Part shown: piece after piece, positions 1-7,360 of the stretch | Numbering within the stretch: position 1 is the stretch's first letter | Layout of the letters: each line of letters starts with the position of its first letter | Assembly: GCA_030603605.1 (NCBI GenBank) | Contig: JAUVXN010000054.1 | Coordinates: 1 to 7,867, forward strand | From: Dehalococcoidales bacterium | GTDB lineage: Bacteria > Chloroflexota > Dehalococcoidia > Dehalococcoidales > RBG-16-60-22 | DNA length: 7,867 bases | Reading direction: 5' to 3' | Notes under the pieces: generated by a model | The model's input: only the letters and a program-made list of their open reading frames with translations | Database searches by the model: none | Told to the model about the DNA's origin: nothing | Translations under genes and position numbers: made by a program

Positions 1-839
1 GGGTCAACCTTGTTCAACGTATAGAAATGTAGTCCTGGTGCCCCGCCTTCAAGTAGCTCATTACACTGCTCAACTGTGAACTGAACACCAGCTTTATAGG
101 TAGCTTCGGCATCACCATCAAGCGGCTTAAATATATCGTGAACTCGCTGAGGGATAGTAGCTCCGCAGGTCTTGCAGAACCTGAGTAACTGCTGGTAGTT
201 TGTTATCGGTATAATTCCAGGAATGATTCGCACTGTAACACCTATTTCCCTCACCCTTTCCAAATATTCGAAATAGTCATTATTGTTGAAGAAGAGTTGG
301 GTTATTACAAATTCACCACCAGTGTCTATCTTAATCTTCAGGTATCTTGAATCGGTTTCCTTATCAGGGCAGTCAATATGCCCTTCCGGGAAGCCAGCGA
401 CGCCTATACTAAAGAAGCTGTCATAGGAGCGGATAAGCTCAATAAGCTGATAGCAATACTCCAGTCCATCGGGGGCAGGCTCCCAATGCTCTACACCCTC
501 AGGGGCGTCACCGCGCAAGGCAAGGATGTTACAGATATTTTTCTCACTCATCTTCTTAATTATGGCTTCTAACTCAGCCTTACTATGTCCCACACAGGTA
601 AAATGATGCATTGTTGGAACTTGGAAACGCTCCTGCAATTCATCAACAATATCCATAGTAAGCTCTCTGGTGGTCCCCCCGGCGCCGTAGGTTACTGCGA
701 ACCAATCTGGCTCCAGTTCTTTAAGGGTGCCCGCGGTTTCAGGAAGTTTCTCTCTCCCCTTTTCAGTTTTTGGTGGGAAAAGCTCAAACGAATAGGTTCG
801 CTCCTTCTCCCTCAAAATATCCGATATCTTTCTTATCAT
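1..839 (-). CDS. metF: 5,10-methylenetetrahydrofolate reductase MetF (3' end cut off by the window edge)
   Basis: Cytoplasmic flavoenzyme that reduces methylene-tetrahydrofolate to methyl-tetrahydrofolate, the last step of the methyl branch. I translated the minus strand by hand: an uninterrupted frame of 279 codons runs from ATG at 839 to the left edge. MetF landmarks appear in order: FELFPPKT with the catalytic Glu at residue 19, TYGAGGTTR at 50-58, HHFTCVGH at 78-85, ALRGD with the flavin-tuning Asp at 111, GFPEGH at 149-154, ITQLFF with the folate-binding Gln at 181, RIIPGIIP at 204-211, CGATIP at 225-230 and GLHFYTLN at 269-276. The family is usually near 290-300 residues, so only a few C-terminal codons should be missing. 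It follows acsE by 43 bp, consistent with the same transcript. It is the short form without the C-terminal regulatory region of eukaryotic enzymes. The electron donor is not evident, because no metV is visible. Identity is secure; the exact C-terminus is unseen. Confidence 0.95.
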   Translation of the reverse strand, partial: MIRKISDILREKERTYSFELFPPKTEKGREKLPETAGTLKELEPDWFAVTYGAGGTTRELTMDIVDELQERFQVPTMHHFTCVGHSKAELEAIIKKMSEKNICNILALRGDAPEGVEHWEPAPDGLEYCYQLIELIRSYDSFFSIGVAGFPEGHIDCPDKETDSRYLKIKIDTGGEFVITQLFFNNNDYFEYLERVREIGVTVRIIPGIIPITNYQQLLRFCKTCGATIPQRVHDIFKPLDGDAEATYKAGVQFTVEQCNELLEGGAPGLHFYTLNKVD

Positions 840-847
840 TTCCCCCC
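840..847 (-). promoter_or_regulatory. metF ribosome binding site with unusually short spacing
   Basis: On the transcript a run of six G (847-842) followed by two A precedes the ATG at 839. This leaves only about 2 nt between the G run and the start, where 5-9 is usual. No alternative start fits better: the upstream frame meets a TAA at 866-864, and starting later would cut into the conserved N-terminal helix before FELFPPKT. The start is therefore kept, with probably weaker or re-registered pairing. Confidence 0.5.
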
Positions 848-882
848 GCTTTCTATTGTTATTTTAATGAAATTAGCCAGCG

Positions 883-1755
883 CTATATCTCAAGCCAGGA
901 ATGGGAGTAGAGCGATTCGCCGGCAAGGACCCTGACCGTTTTTACATATTTTACCTCTTCCTCAGTTAAAGAGGAAGGGTCAGGCTTCTCACCATTCATC
1001 ACCCGGTGAACCAGGCCAACAAGTTCAGGCTTCTCACCCTTGGCTATCTTTATCAACTCAGAGTCAAAGGCATCAACTATAGCTGAATGCAGTCCATACC
1101 TTAAAAGCATCATCAGATATGTCCGATTAAGATAGGGTCTGAGGTGGGCGGGTGTGCCATTGGAGATGTTAGATAGACCCACGGTAGATTTACACTCGGG
1201 AGCAATATCCCCTAGCATGTCCATAAATTCCAGGCAGGCTTTCACCTGGTTTATTTCCACAGATACCGGGGTAACAATGGGGTCAATCCAGATATCCTGG
1301 TTAGGGATGCCCATCTCATTGGCTTTATAAATGAAGTCAACAGCCAGGAGTGCTCTTTCGTTGGCATCTCGGGGCATTCCCTCTTTTCCCCACAGCAGTC
1401 CAATCAGGTAAGCATTATATTTTTTAGCTAGGGGTAGTTCCTCGTCCATCCTAGCTAAGGAGATAGAATTAATCAATGCCCTGCCCTTGTGCACCTTTAG
1501 TCCGGCTTCCATAGCCACTGGATTTGTCGTATCCAGGGATAAAGGCAAATCGGTAACCTCTTGCACTGTATTAACCACCCATGTCATCAGCTCATCCCCT
1601 GCCTTCCGAGCCGGACCGATGTTGAGGTCAAGATAATCCACCCCAGTCTCAGCCTCAGCCTTAGCCAGTTCCTGAACAGGTTTGGGATTCCTCTCCTTCA
1701 GTGCCGGTCCGATAGTTTTCGACATAACATTTATGCTTTCCCCAATAAGGATCAT
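883..1755 (-). CDS. acsE: 5-methyltetrahydrofolate:corrinoid/iron-sulfur protein Co-methyltransferase AcsE
   Basis: Transfers the methyl group from methyl-tetrahydrofolate to Co(I) of the corrinoid protein AcsC/AcsD. It is a cytoplasmic pterin-binding TIM barrel, normally a homodimer. The 290-residue product starts MILIGESIN, matching the family N-terminus. It carries DLNIGPA (43-49), LSLDTTNP with pterin-binding Asp75, IDPIVTP with Asp158, and GLSNIS with Asn196. Asn196 corresponds to the Asn that hydrogen-bonds N5 of the folate in the Moorella enzyme. The C-terminal VRVLAGESLYSHSWLE aligns with the end of the Moorella protein. About 30 extra residues (roughly 238-272, rich in Glu and Lys) sit before it, making this longer than the 262-residue Moorella enzyme. 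The ATG lies 11 bp after the acsC stop with a strong Shine-Dalgarno site, so the start is firm. The gene ends with TAG. Confidence 0.95.
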   Translation of the reverse strand: MILIGESINVMSKTIGPALKERNPKPVQELAKAEAETGVDYLDLNIGPARKAGDELMTWVVNTVQEVTDLPLSLDTTNPVAMEAGLKVHKGRALINSISLARMDEELPLAKKYNAYLIGLLWGKEGMPRDANERALLAVDFIYKANEMGIPNQDIWIDPIVTPVSVEINQVKACLEFMDMLGDIAPECKSTVGLSNISNGTPAHLRPYLNRTYLMMLLRYGLHSAIVDAFDSELIKIAKGEKPELVGLVHRVMNGEKPDPSSLTEEEVKYVKTVRVLAGESLYSHSWLEI

Positions 1756-1760
1756 GACTT

Positions 1761-1766
1761 TCCTCC
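1761..1766 (-). promoter_or_regulatory. Strong Shine-Dalgarno site of acsE
   Basis: The transcript reads GGAGGA, then five bases, then ATG at 1755. The motif begins directly after the acsC stop codon (1769-1767), so ribosomes ending acsC are placed on the acsE start; translational coupling is likely. This is the best match to the consensus among the six genes. Confidence 0.8.
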
Positions 1767-3110
1767 CTATGGCTTCCAGGTCTTAAGATAGGCTGGGATG
1801 TGAGCCCCTTCCCTGGGACCAACCAGAGCCTCCCAGCCGGGTAATTCCTCTTCCAAGCCGCCACTCTCAACGGCAGCATAGCCAGGGATTATCAACTTAT
1901 GATGTTTAACCTTATCCATGATGCCACACTTCTTAATGAAGGGGGCAATAACATCGGCAACAAATTTACCGGCTGCCCAGGCGGTCATAACCGAGAGCCC
2001 CTCGGTATCCATAACTAAAAGGTAGCTGGGAACCTTGCTTGCCTCTATTTCACCGGAGACAATAAAGTAGGTAAGGGAGAAGTTGGAGGTAATGAGTACC
2101 GGTGAGTTTTCATCGGGACCACCGATCTCGTAGATTCCCTCGGTGGTCGCCAATGGTCGCTGGGGGTCGGTATAGATGTTCAGTCTTTCCACAAGCAGGG
2201 GGAACAAGCTATGCCCCTGAAAATCAGAGAGAACGATAATGCCACCATATTTAGCCACGAAAACTGAGGCAATTATCACCTCCTTCATCGGGTCATCAGT
2301 CATCTCGCCGGGGAAAACAATGGTGGGGAAGCCTAAGGGGCGAAACTTTTTATTTAAGGCAGCACTCCTGATGAATATCTGGTCTTCAAATACCCGACGA
2401 AGGGTCCTTGACCCGGAGTCGAGAACAATATCTTTAACCCCGGCCTCGGTTAATTTAGTAGTCAGTTGAGCTAGTTCCTCAAGGTTAGCGGCTTTGACTG
2501 CTACCGGGCAGGAATTCTCCCTAGCCAGTTCTGCCATACGGTCAAGGTTATCTTCGGTGGCGGCATATATTAGTGGTCTCCGGTCAGCGCAGACCTTCAA
2601 GCCAGCCGCCAGGACATCAGGATTACTGCTCATCAGGATAATGCCGCAGTCACTATTTTGCTTTACTTTACTAACTACAGCTTCAAAATTTTTAGCATCC
2701 CCTGAATCGTCCCTTACCGCTACCAGCTCAGGACGAAGAGTAAGTCCTACCCTCTCATATTGGAGCTTGGACCTTTCCAGCCTAGCGTCAACCTCAGATT
2801 CCTCCATGGTATCGGTGATGAGGATGGCAAAACCAGGAGGGTTCTCAAACCTTTTTTCGTGGCGAAACATAACTGTCTCGCCACCAACCTTTAGTGCCCT
2901 ATCGCCAACCCCGATGGTAATTGGTTTAATGGGGGGTGCTGACGCCTCCTCCAATTGTGCTCTTGCCTCCTCGGAGACATAGGGGCAGGCGCTTAGTTCT
3001 GCCTTCCCCGCGGCTAGATTCATAGCAAAGGCAAGACAAGTAGGCACCCCACATTCGCCACAGTTTGTCTTAGGTAGCAATTTAAATATTTCTATCCCGG
3101 TAAGCGGCAC
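1767..3110 (-). CDS. acsC: Corrinoid iron-sulfur protein large (gamma) subunit AcsC
   Basis: Methyl carrier of the acetyl-CoA pathway: it accepts CH3 from AcsE on its cobalamin and hands it to the A-cluster of AcsB. It pairs with AcsD. The 447-residue product has three parts. Residues 1 to about 57 hold the Fe4S4 domain, with Cys17, Cys20, Cys25 and Cys42 in the CGECGVPTC pattern, used for reductive reactivation of cobalt. A TIM barrel follows to about residue 330. A C-terminal corrinoid-binding domain begins near the TSNFSLTYF segment (341-349) and ends with GPREGAHIPAYLK. The length equals that of known bacterial AcsC proteins. The start codon is GTG at 3110; it gives the canonical PLTGIEIFKLLPKTNCGECG N-terminus and has a G-rich ribosome site 7 nt upstream. 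The gene sits 15 bp after acsB, in the same reading frame, and ends with TAG. Confidence 0.96.
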   Translation of the reverse strand: MPLTGIEIFKLLPKTNCGECGVPTCLAFAMNLAAGKAELSACPYVSEEARAQLEEASAPPIKPITIGVGDRALKVGGETVMFRHEKRFENPPGFAILITDTMEESEVDARLERSKLQYERVGLTLRPELVAVRDDSGDAKNFEAVVSKVKQNSDCGIILMSSNPDVLAAGLKVCADRRPLIYAATEDNLDRMAELARENSCPVAVKAANLEELAQLTTKLTEAGVKDIVLDSGSRTLRRVFEDQIFIRSAALNKKFRPLGFPTIVFPGEMTDDPMKEVIIASVFVAKYGGIIVLSDFQGHSLFPLLVERLNIYTDPQRPLATTEGIYEIGGPDENSPVLITSNFSLTYFIVSGEIEASKVPSYLLVMDTEGLSVMTAWAAGKFVADVIAPFIKKCGIMDKVKHHKLIIPGYAAVESGGLEEELPGWEALVGPREGAHIPAYLKTWKP

Positions 3111-3116
3111 AGTAGG

Positions 3117-3123
3117 CCCCCTT
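3117..3123 (-). promoter_or_regulatory. Ribosome binding site that supports the GTG start of acsC
   Basis: The transcript reads AAGGGGG, then six bases, then GTG at 3110. The spacing fits a functional Shine-Dalgarno element. Because the frame is open up to the acsB stop and holds no ATG, this site is what fixes the GTG as the start. It lies wholly in the 15-bp gap between acsB and acsC. Confidence 0.65.
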
Positions 3124-3125
3124 TC

Positions 3126-5333
3126 CTAGCCTAGTATTGGCCCCATAGTCAGAGCTGGGTGCCCCTTCTCTTGCAGGAAGGGAAGAATTTCCTCTTCGGT
3201 TGAGCCAATTGTCTCATCAGCGATCATATCAGGAAGGTTGGGGACGCCCATCTCCTCAGCCCTAGCTTTAAGTCGGTCAGCAATCTCCTCCTTTAGCATC
3301 TTAGGCATCCACACCATTCTTAATAAGCCACCATCGCCAAGAATGAATTTTCTCTGGCAGGTGTTATACTTGCCGTGACCAACAAAACCGGGGGTGCTCA
3401 AACCACCGCCAATAGTCCCGGCGAGCGTAGTGAACCTCATCCCACAGGGGGTCTCTCCGGTATATTCCCGATTTACTGTCATTATTCCATTACACAGGGG
3501 AAGGACAGCGGCAATACACTCGCAACAGCCGCAGGTGGTCATCGGGTCATTGACTATGCTGTAGAAGTTGTAATGGTCTATCTTCTGGCGAGAAGCCTTA
3601 AACACAAACTCGTTTACCCCTTTCCACTGCCCGAGCTTAGCATCAATGGTTTCCCCCTTCTCTACTGGTTGATTAGGTCCGGTAGGATTAATCTCATAAG
3701 CTGCTTTACAGTCCATCCAGTTATATGAGCCACAAAGTCCGGTTCTCTCGGGACTAATGGTACAAACATGAGATGGGGCAAAGGACTGACACAGGGTGCA
3801 TGAGTAGTATATATCGGTAGTTTCGTCAGTCATACCTTCAATTCGGGCATCCCGAGTGCCATATACTGCTCTGGCTTTGCCCACTATCTCTTTTGCCTTG
3901 TCCTCCTCGGTATAGATTTTTACCTGTAATTTATCAAAAATCCCACCAAAATCCTGGTGCAGCTTGGCATGGAGAAGAGCACCAATATGGTATAATCTGA
4001 AGCCCTTTTCCACAGCCGATTTAGCCACTCGTAGCCAGGCAATGTCCCTCTGACCGATATGCATTGCCCCTTGAACGTAGTTTATCAGGTGGTGAATTTG
4101 CCGTTCCAAGATGGGTTCATAGTCCTCCTGCATTTCTCTTCCAGCTACCTCAACAGCTATGGCTAAGGGTAATTTGGAACCAGAGGGAACATCGGTTATC
4201 TCAGGGCCAATCACCTCAATCTTTCCATCCTCTACCTCATCCATCCGCTTACTGGTAACCCATTCCACCATAGGGGTTCTCCCCCCGCCAGTCTCTAGGT
4301 ATATATCCTCCCCCCGAACCCTCTCCCCCTCAAAAGCAGGACCGTAGGCTACCGGAACCGGTACCTCAGCCACGGTAACCTTTAGCCCCCTTACCTCTAT
4401 AGCTTTAGCTACTATTTTATCGTGGGGAACGTTGGAGACAACATGCTCATAGGTGCACACTCCGGTAGGTAAAATCTCAGGTATTGGAGTATCGGCAATA
4501 GTGGGGAAGCCGAAGTTAACACAACCTAGGGCATTGGCGTACCACTCATCGGTAACATAGCCCAGGGGCATAGCGAAGGCGAAGGTGCGGTCTTTTTGGT
4601 AGATAAGGTGGTTTCTGTAATCTCCAGGTCCAATGCCACCGAAAGTAAAGCTTACCCTGATGGCGAAGCCAGCAGCAAATACAGCGGCGGTAATATCAGG
4701 ACCAAAGGAGACCAGACGAGTTGGCCAACCAATCTGGACTCCCGCTTCCAAAAGCTGCTCGGAGAATCTCTTCCCCTCATGGTCAGCGGCCATAAAGATG
4801 TAAAGGTTCTTCTCCTGAAGTTCCTGAGCGATGTTCTTGGCAATCTCAGGGCTAGGAGCAGCACCAAGGATAGCAGCAAAACCAGGGGCAGTGCCATCAA
4901 CAAACTCAATTCCTCTCTTTCTAAGAATTACATCATCAGCGGCACCTAACCAGATGTTATTATCAGTAGGGTCTTCCTGTTTGGTATAGAAATCTGGCTG
5001 CTCAAGATACCTTATCGCCTCAATAATCTCCTCAGCAAAGAAGGTTGCCATTCCGGCATCAAGGGCTGGCGCCAGATAGGGCAAAGGGCAATTCTCCCTC
5101 ACCGGCGGGGGCAGAAGGGATTTGCACCTTTTCAGTACCGGCTCCATATCACCCAGTTTCTCAACCGGGATGCCCAATATTCCATAAATTACGGGTAGAT
5201 AATAGGCAGTATTGGGGAAACCAACCGGTTCATTTGCTCCCCACCTGTCCATTGCCTGTTGCCATTTCTTGTCGGCTTGGTCTACAATTTTGTAAGCCCC
5301 TCTAATCGCGGCTGATGCAATTATCTTAGACAT
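3126..5333 (-). CDS. acsB: CO-methylating acetyl-CoA synthase AcsB (bacterial long form)
   Basis: Condenses CO, a corrinoid-bound methyl group and CoA into acetyl-CoA; the core subunit of the CODH/ACS complex with CooS. The 735-residue product has the three-domain bacterial layout. The N-terminal region (about 1-315) is the part that docks on CODH and carries the CO tunnel in Moorella; archaeal CdhC lacks it. A central domain follows, and the C-terminal domain carries the A-cluster. Fe4S4 ligands are Cys512, Cys515, Cys524 and Cys534, and the distal nickel sits at the Cys601-Gly-Cys603 motif. The spacing is identical to Moorella Cys506/509/518/528/595/597, offset by six. Phe518 matches the Phe512 that lines the substrate pocket there. 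The length is close to Moorella (729). ATG at 5333 gives a normal family N-terminus with a GAGAGGG ribosome site. The gap after cooS is 29 bp. The gene ends with TAG, in frame with acsC. Confidence 0.97.
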   Translation of the reverse strand: MSKIIASAAIRGAYKIVDQADKKWQQAMDRWGANEPVGFPNTAYYLPVIYGILGIPVEKLGDMEPVLKRCKSLLPPPVRENCPLPYLAPALDAGMATFFAEEIIEAIRYLEQPDFYTKQEDPTDNNIWLGAADDVILRKRGIEFVDGTAPGFAAILGAAPSPEIAKNIAQELQEKNLYIFMAADHEGKRFSEQLLEAGVQIGWPTRLVSFGPDITAAVFAAGFAIRVSFTFGGIGPGDYRNHLIYQKDRTFAFAMPLGYVTDEWYANALGCVNFGFPTIADTPIPEILPTGVCTYEHVVSNVPHDKIVAKAIEVRGLKVTVAEVPVPVAYGPAFEGERVRGEDIYLETGGGRTPMVEWVTSKRMDEVEDGKIEVIGPEITDVPSGSKLPLAIAVEVAGREMQEDYEPILERQIHHLINYVQGAMHIGQRDIAWLRVAKSAVEKGFRLYHIGALLHAKLHQDFGGIFDKLQVKIYTEEDKAKEIVGKARAVYGTRDARIEGMTDETTDIYYSCTLCQSFAPSHVCTISPERTGLCGSYNWMDCKAAYEINPTGPNQPVEKGETIDAKLGQWKGVNEFVFKASRQKIDHYNFYSIVNDPMTTCGCCECIAAVLPLCNGIMTVNREYTGETPCGMRFTTLAGTIGGGLSTPGFVGHGKYNTCQRKFILGDGGLLRMVWMPKMLKEEIADRLKARAEEMGVPNLPDMIADETIGSTEEEILPFLQEKGHPALTMGPILG

Positions 5334-5337
5334 TAGA

Positions 5338-5343
5338 CCCTCT
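5338..5343 (-). promoter_or_regulatory. Ribosome binding site of acsB
   Basis: The transcript shows AGAGGG, at the end of a GA-repeat tract, followed by four bases and the ATG at 5333. It lies in the 29-bp gap after the cooS stop. The upstream GA repeat offers more than one register for pairing with 16S rRNA. Confidence 0.6.
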
Positions 5344-5362
5344 CTCTCTGTTTAGCCTTGGC

Positions 5363-7327
5363 TTAAACTGCCTCCAGCTCCCGTCTCATCTCCATATCAA
5401 AGAGTATTCTCTCTCTGGCTTTGTCGATGCCTAGAGCTCTGCGCTTCTTATCAATATGCTCAATCATAAGATGAGCTGCTTTAATCGGGTCTGGCTCAAA
5501 AGCCCACATCCCACCATACATAGCTTCAAAGTCCTTAAACAATAATTTGGTCACCTCGTCACTTCCCAGGGTAGGCCAGTTAACCCCGAATACAGTAAAT
5601 ACCCCTGAGCCCACAAAGTATTGCCCGATGGAGATTGCCTTCTCGCTCATCCACTCGGGGGCAGCGCCGGCGGCAGGTAGGTCGCTGATGTCATCGCCTA
5701 AGCCACCATCCTTTACCATAGCGGTAGCCGCCATCAGGATTCGGCTGTTATCAACACAGGAGCCTAGGTGCAATACCGGAGGAATACCTACTGCTTCGCA
5801 TACTGAAGCTAGTCCTTCACCGGCATATTTGGCTGCCTCTGGGGTCATCAACCCAGCCTTGGCACAGGCCATAGCACTGCAACCGGTTTGAAGCACCAAT
5901 ACATCGTTTTTTATAAGCTCCTTAACCATGGTGAGGTGAACATCATCATGCTTAACCCGCGGATTATTACAGCCGACAACACCGGCTACTCCTCTAATCC
6001 GGCCATTAATGATATTGTCATTTAATGGTCGGTAGGAAGCCCGAAATAGACCACCCAGTAGATAATTAATGGTTTCATGGCTGAACCCAGCCACCAGGTC
6101 GCTTTGCTCATCAGGGATATCAACATTGTTCCCTCGGTTGGGGAAATTCTCAATAGCGGTCTTGACTATAGCCCGAGCCGACTCTAGGGCGGCGTGCTCA
6201 TCAAATTCCATATGCATAGCACCAGGAATCTTAGCCTTGGGTGAGGTGGTGATAATTTTGGTATGGTAGCATTGGGCAATATCGGGTAAGGACTGCATAA
6301 TACACTGAACATCTACCGCCATAGCCTCTACTGCCCCGGTAACCAGGGCCAGCTCTTGCTGCAGCATATTCCCGGCTAGTGGAATCCCATGACGCATCAA
6401 TATCTCATTGGCCGTGCAGCATATCCCGGCCAGGTTTATCCCGTTAGCCCCTTTCGACTTAGCCAGTTCTAACATCTGAGGCTCTTGAGCCGCGACCACA
6501 ATCATCTCGGAGAGTAGTGGTTCGTGACCATGAATAATGAGGTTTACCTCGTCTCGCTTAAGTACTCCTAAGTTTATCCTGCTTAGGACTGGTGCCGGAG
6601 TGCCAAACAGGATGTCCTGGAGCTCGGTAGCAATCATACTACCACCCCAGCCATCAGCTAGAGATGCCCTGACCCCTTGTTTGAGTAGGTTTTGGTAATC
6701 CTGGTCAACCCCCATATGGGTTCGGTGCATTATCTCCACAACCTCTCTATCTATGCCCCGAGGAGCAACCCCCTGCTGCCGCCACAGCTCCTGGCGCTTT
6801 AGTGGCGCTCGCTTTAGAAACAGGACTTCACCCTCCTGTTTCCCAAACTCAGCCAGAGCCATTTCGCCAATATCAATGGCTATTTCATTGTTACTGCGGT
6901 CACCGATTTCAATGCCCCAATCCAGAGCCAGTTGCAGCAGTTTCTGCTCATCTTTTATCTCATAGCCAGGGGCTTCTCCTTTGGCTACTGCCAGAAAGAG
7001 TTCAGCCACTCCCCGACCGTGGTCAGAATGGGCAGCCGCTCCCCCAGCTACCATCCGAATAAAATTACGAGCGGCAATAGTCTCAGCCGTGGCTCCACAC
7101 AGTCCTCTCCTCCTCTGCTTCTCCTCTGGTGTTTCCTTCTTACCCCTGGGTAGCGGCACCCGGCACGGCCCCATCCCGCAGTGCTTGCAGCAACTGCCAA
7201 CCATTCCTATGGGACAGGGCTTCATTGTTTCCGCTCTGTCAAAGACAGTATTGACCCCGTCATCAGCCGCTTTCTCTATCATCTTAATGCTAGCTTTATC
7301 AATACTTTTGGTTTCTGCGTCTGCCAT
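5363..7327 (-). CDS. cooS: Anaerobic Ni-Fe carbon monoxide dehydrogenase catalytic subunit CooS/AcsA
   Basis: Reversibly interconverts CO2 and CO and supplies CO to AcsB. It is a soluble homodimer with five metal clusters. The 654-residue product has all expected ligands. Cys38 and Cys46 fit the subunit-bridging D-cluster, and Cys47, Cys50, Cys55 and Cys77 fit the B-cluster. The C-cluster residues are the HGH motif (266-268), Cys304 in GICCTANE, Cys342 in DVQC, Cys453 in VGCNNP, Cys483 in TGCSAMAC and Cys524 in GSCVDNSR. The proton-relay residues are also visible: the His pair in AAHSDHGRG (98-106) and Lys563 in MSEKAISIG. Between Cys55 and Cys77 there are 21 residues, about eight more than in Moorella AcsA, with a basic PRGKK...KQRRRG character. 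Its place directly before acsB marks it as the ACS-partner CODH rather than a stand-alone energy-conserving CooS; there is no cooF or hydrogenase gene in view. The start is ATG with an AAGGGA site 8 nt upstream; the stop is TAA. Confidence 0.97.
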   Translation of the reverse strand: MADAETKSIDKASIKMIEKAADDGVNTVFDRAETMKPCPIGMVGSCCKHCGMGPCRVPLPRGKKETPEEKQRRRGLCGATAETIAARNFIRMVAGGAAAHSDHGRGVAELFLAVAKGEAPGYEIKDEQKLLQLALDWGIEIGDRSNNEIAIDIGEMALAEFGKQEGEVLFLKRAPLKRQELWRQQGVAPRGIDREVVEIMHRTHMGVDQDYQNLLKQGVRASLADGWGGSMIATELQDILFGTPAPVLSRINLGVLKRDEVNLIIHGHEPLLSEMIVVAAQEPQMLELAKSKGANGINLAGICCTANEILMRHGIPLAGNMLQQELALVTGAVEAMAVDVQCIMQSLPDIAQCYHTKIITTSPKAKIPGAMHMEFDEHAALESARAIVKTAIENFPNRGNNVDIPDEQSDLVAGFSHETINYLLGGLFRASYRPLNDNIINGRIRGVAGVVGCNNPRVKHDDVHLTMVKELIKNDVLVLQTGCSAMACAKAGLMTPEAAKYAGEGLASVCEAVGIPPVLHLGSCVDNSRILMAATAMVKDGGLGDDISDLPAAGAAPEWMSEKAISIGQYFVGSGVFTVFGVNWPTLGSDEVTKLLFKDFEAMYGGMWAFEPDPIKAAHLMIEHIDKKRRALGIDKARERILFDMEMRRELEAV

Positions 7328-7335
7328 CTTATTAT

Positions 7336-7341
7336 TCCCTT
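7336..7341 (-). promoter_or_regulatory. Ribosome binding site of cooS
   Basis: The transcript shows GGGAAGGGA within 7344-7336; the core AAGGGA (7341-7336) is eight bases before the ATG at 7327. It lies in the 33-bp, otherwise AT-rich gap after acsD. A second G triplet just upstream could also pair. Confidence 0.65.
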
Positions 7342-7360
7342 CCCATCTTTAATAATTATT

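Noticed and set aside
840..882. The 43-bp gap between acsE and metF as a possible terminator or internal promoter.
   Set aside because: No inverted repeat followed by a T run is visible, and no convincing -35/-10 pair fits in the gap.
378..935. Two open frames on the plus strand (378-572 and 585-935) in a region where no minus-strand gene is obvious at first.
   Set aside because: Manual translation of the minus strand shows an intact metF through this region, continuing off the left edge; the plus-strand frames are antisense to it and look like no known protein.
1661..1879. Minus-strand frame spanning the acsC/acsE junction.
   Set aside because: It overlaps the 3' end of acsC and the 5' end of acsE in a different frame, has no conserved content and no need for a start of its own.
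3375..3728. Plus-strand frame of 117 codons inside acsB, and similar ones at 2494-2982, 4596-4949, 5547-5891 and 6981-7352.
   Set aside because: All are antisense to strongly conserved catalytic genes, and their composition is what antisense of those codons would give.
5334..5350. GA/CT dinucleotide repeat before acsB, considered as a phase-variable tract.
   Set aside because: It is only four to five units long and overlaps the ribosome binding site; purine-rich sequence there is expected.
7351..7360. Perfect 10-bp palindrome AATAATTATT between acsD and cooS.
   Set aside because: It is only A and T, has no loop and no T-tract context for a terminator, and is easily explained by local AT-richness in a short intergenic gap. 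An operator cannot be supported from one copy.
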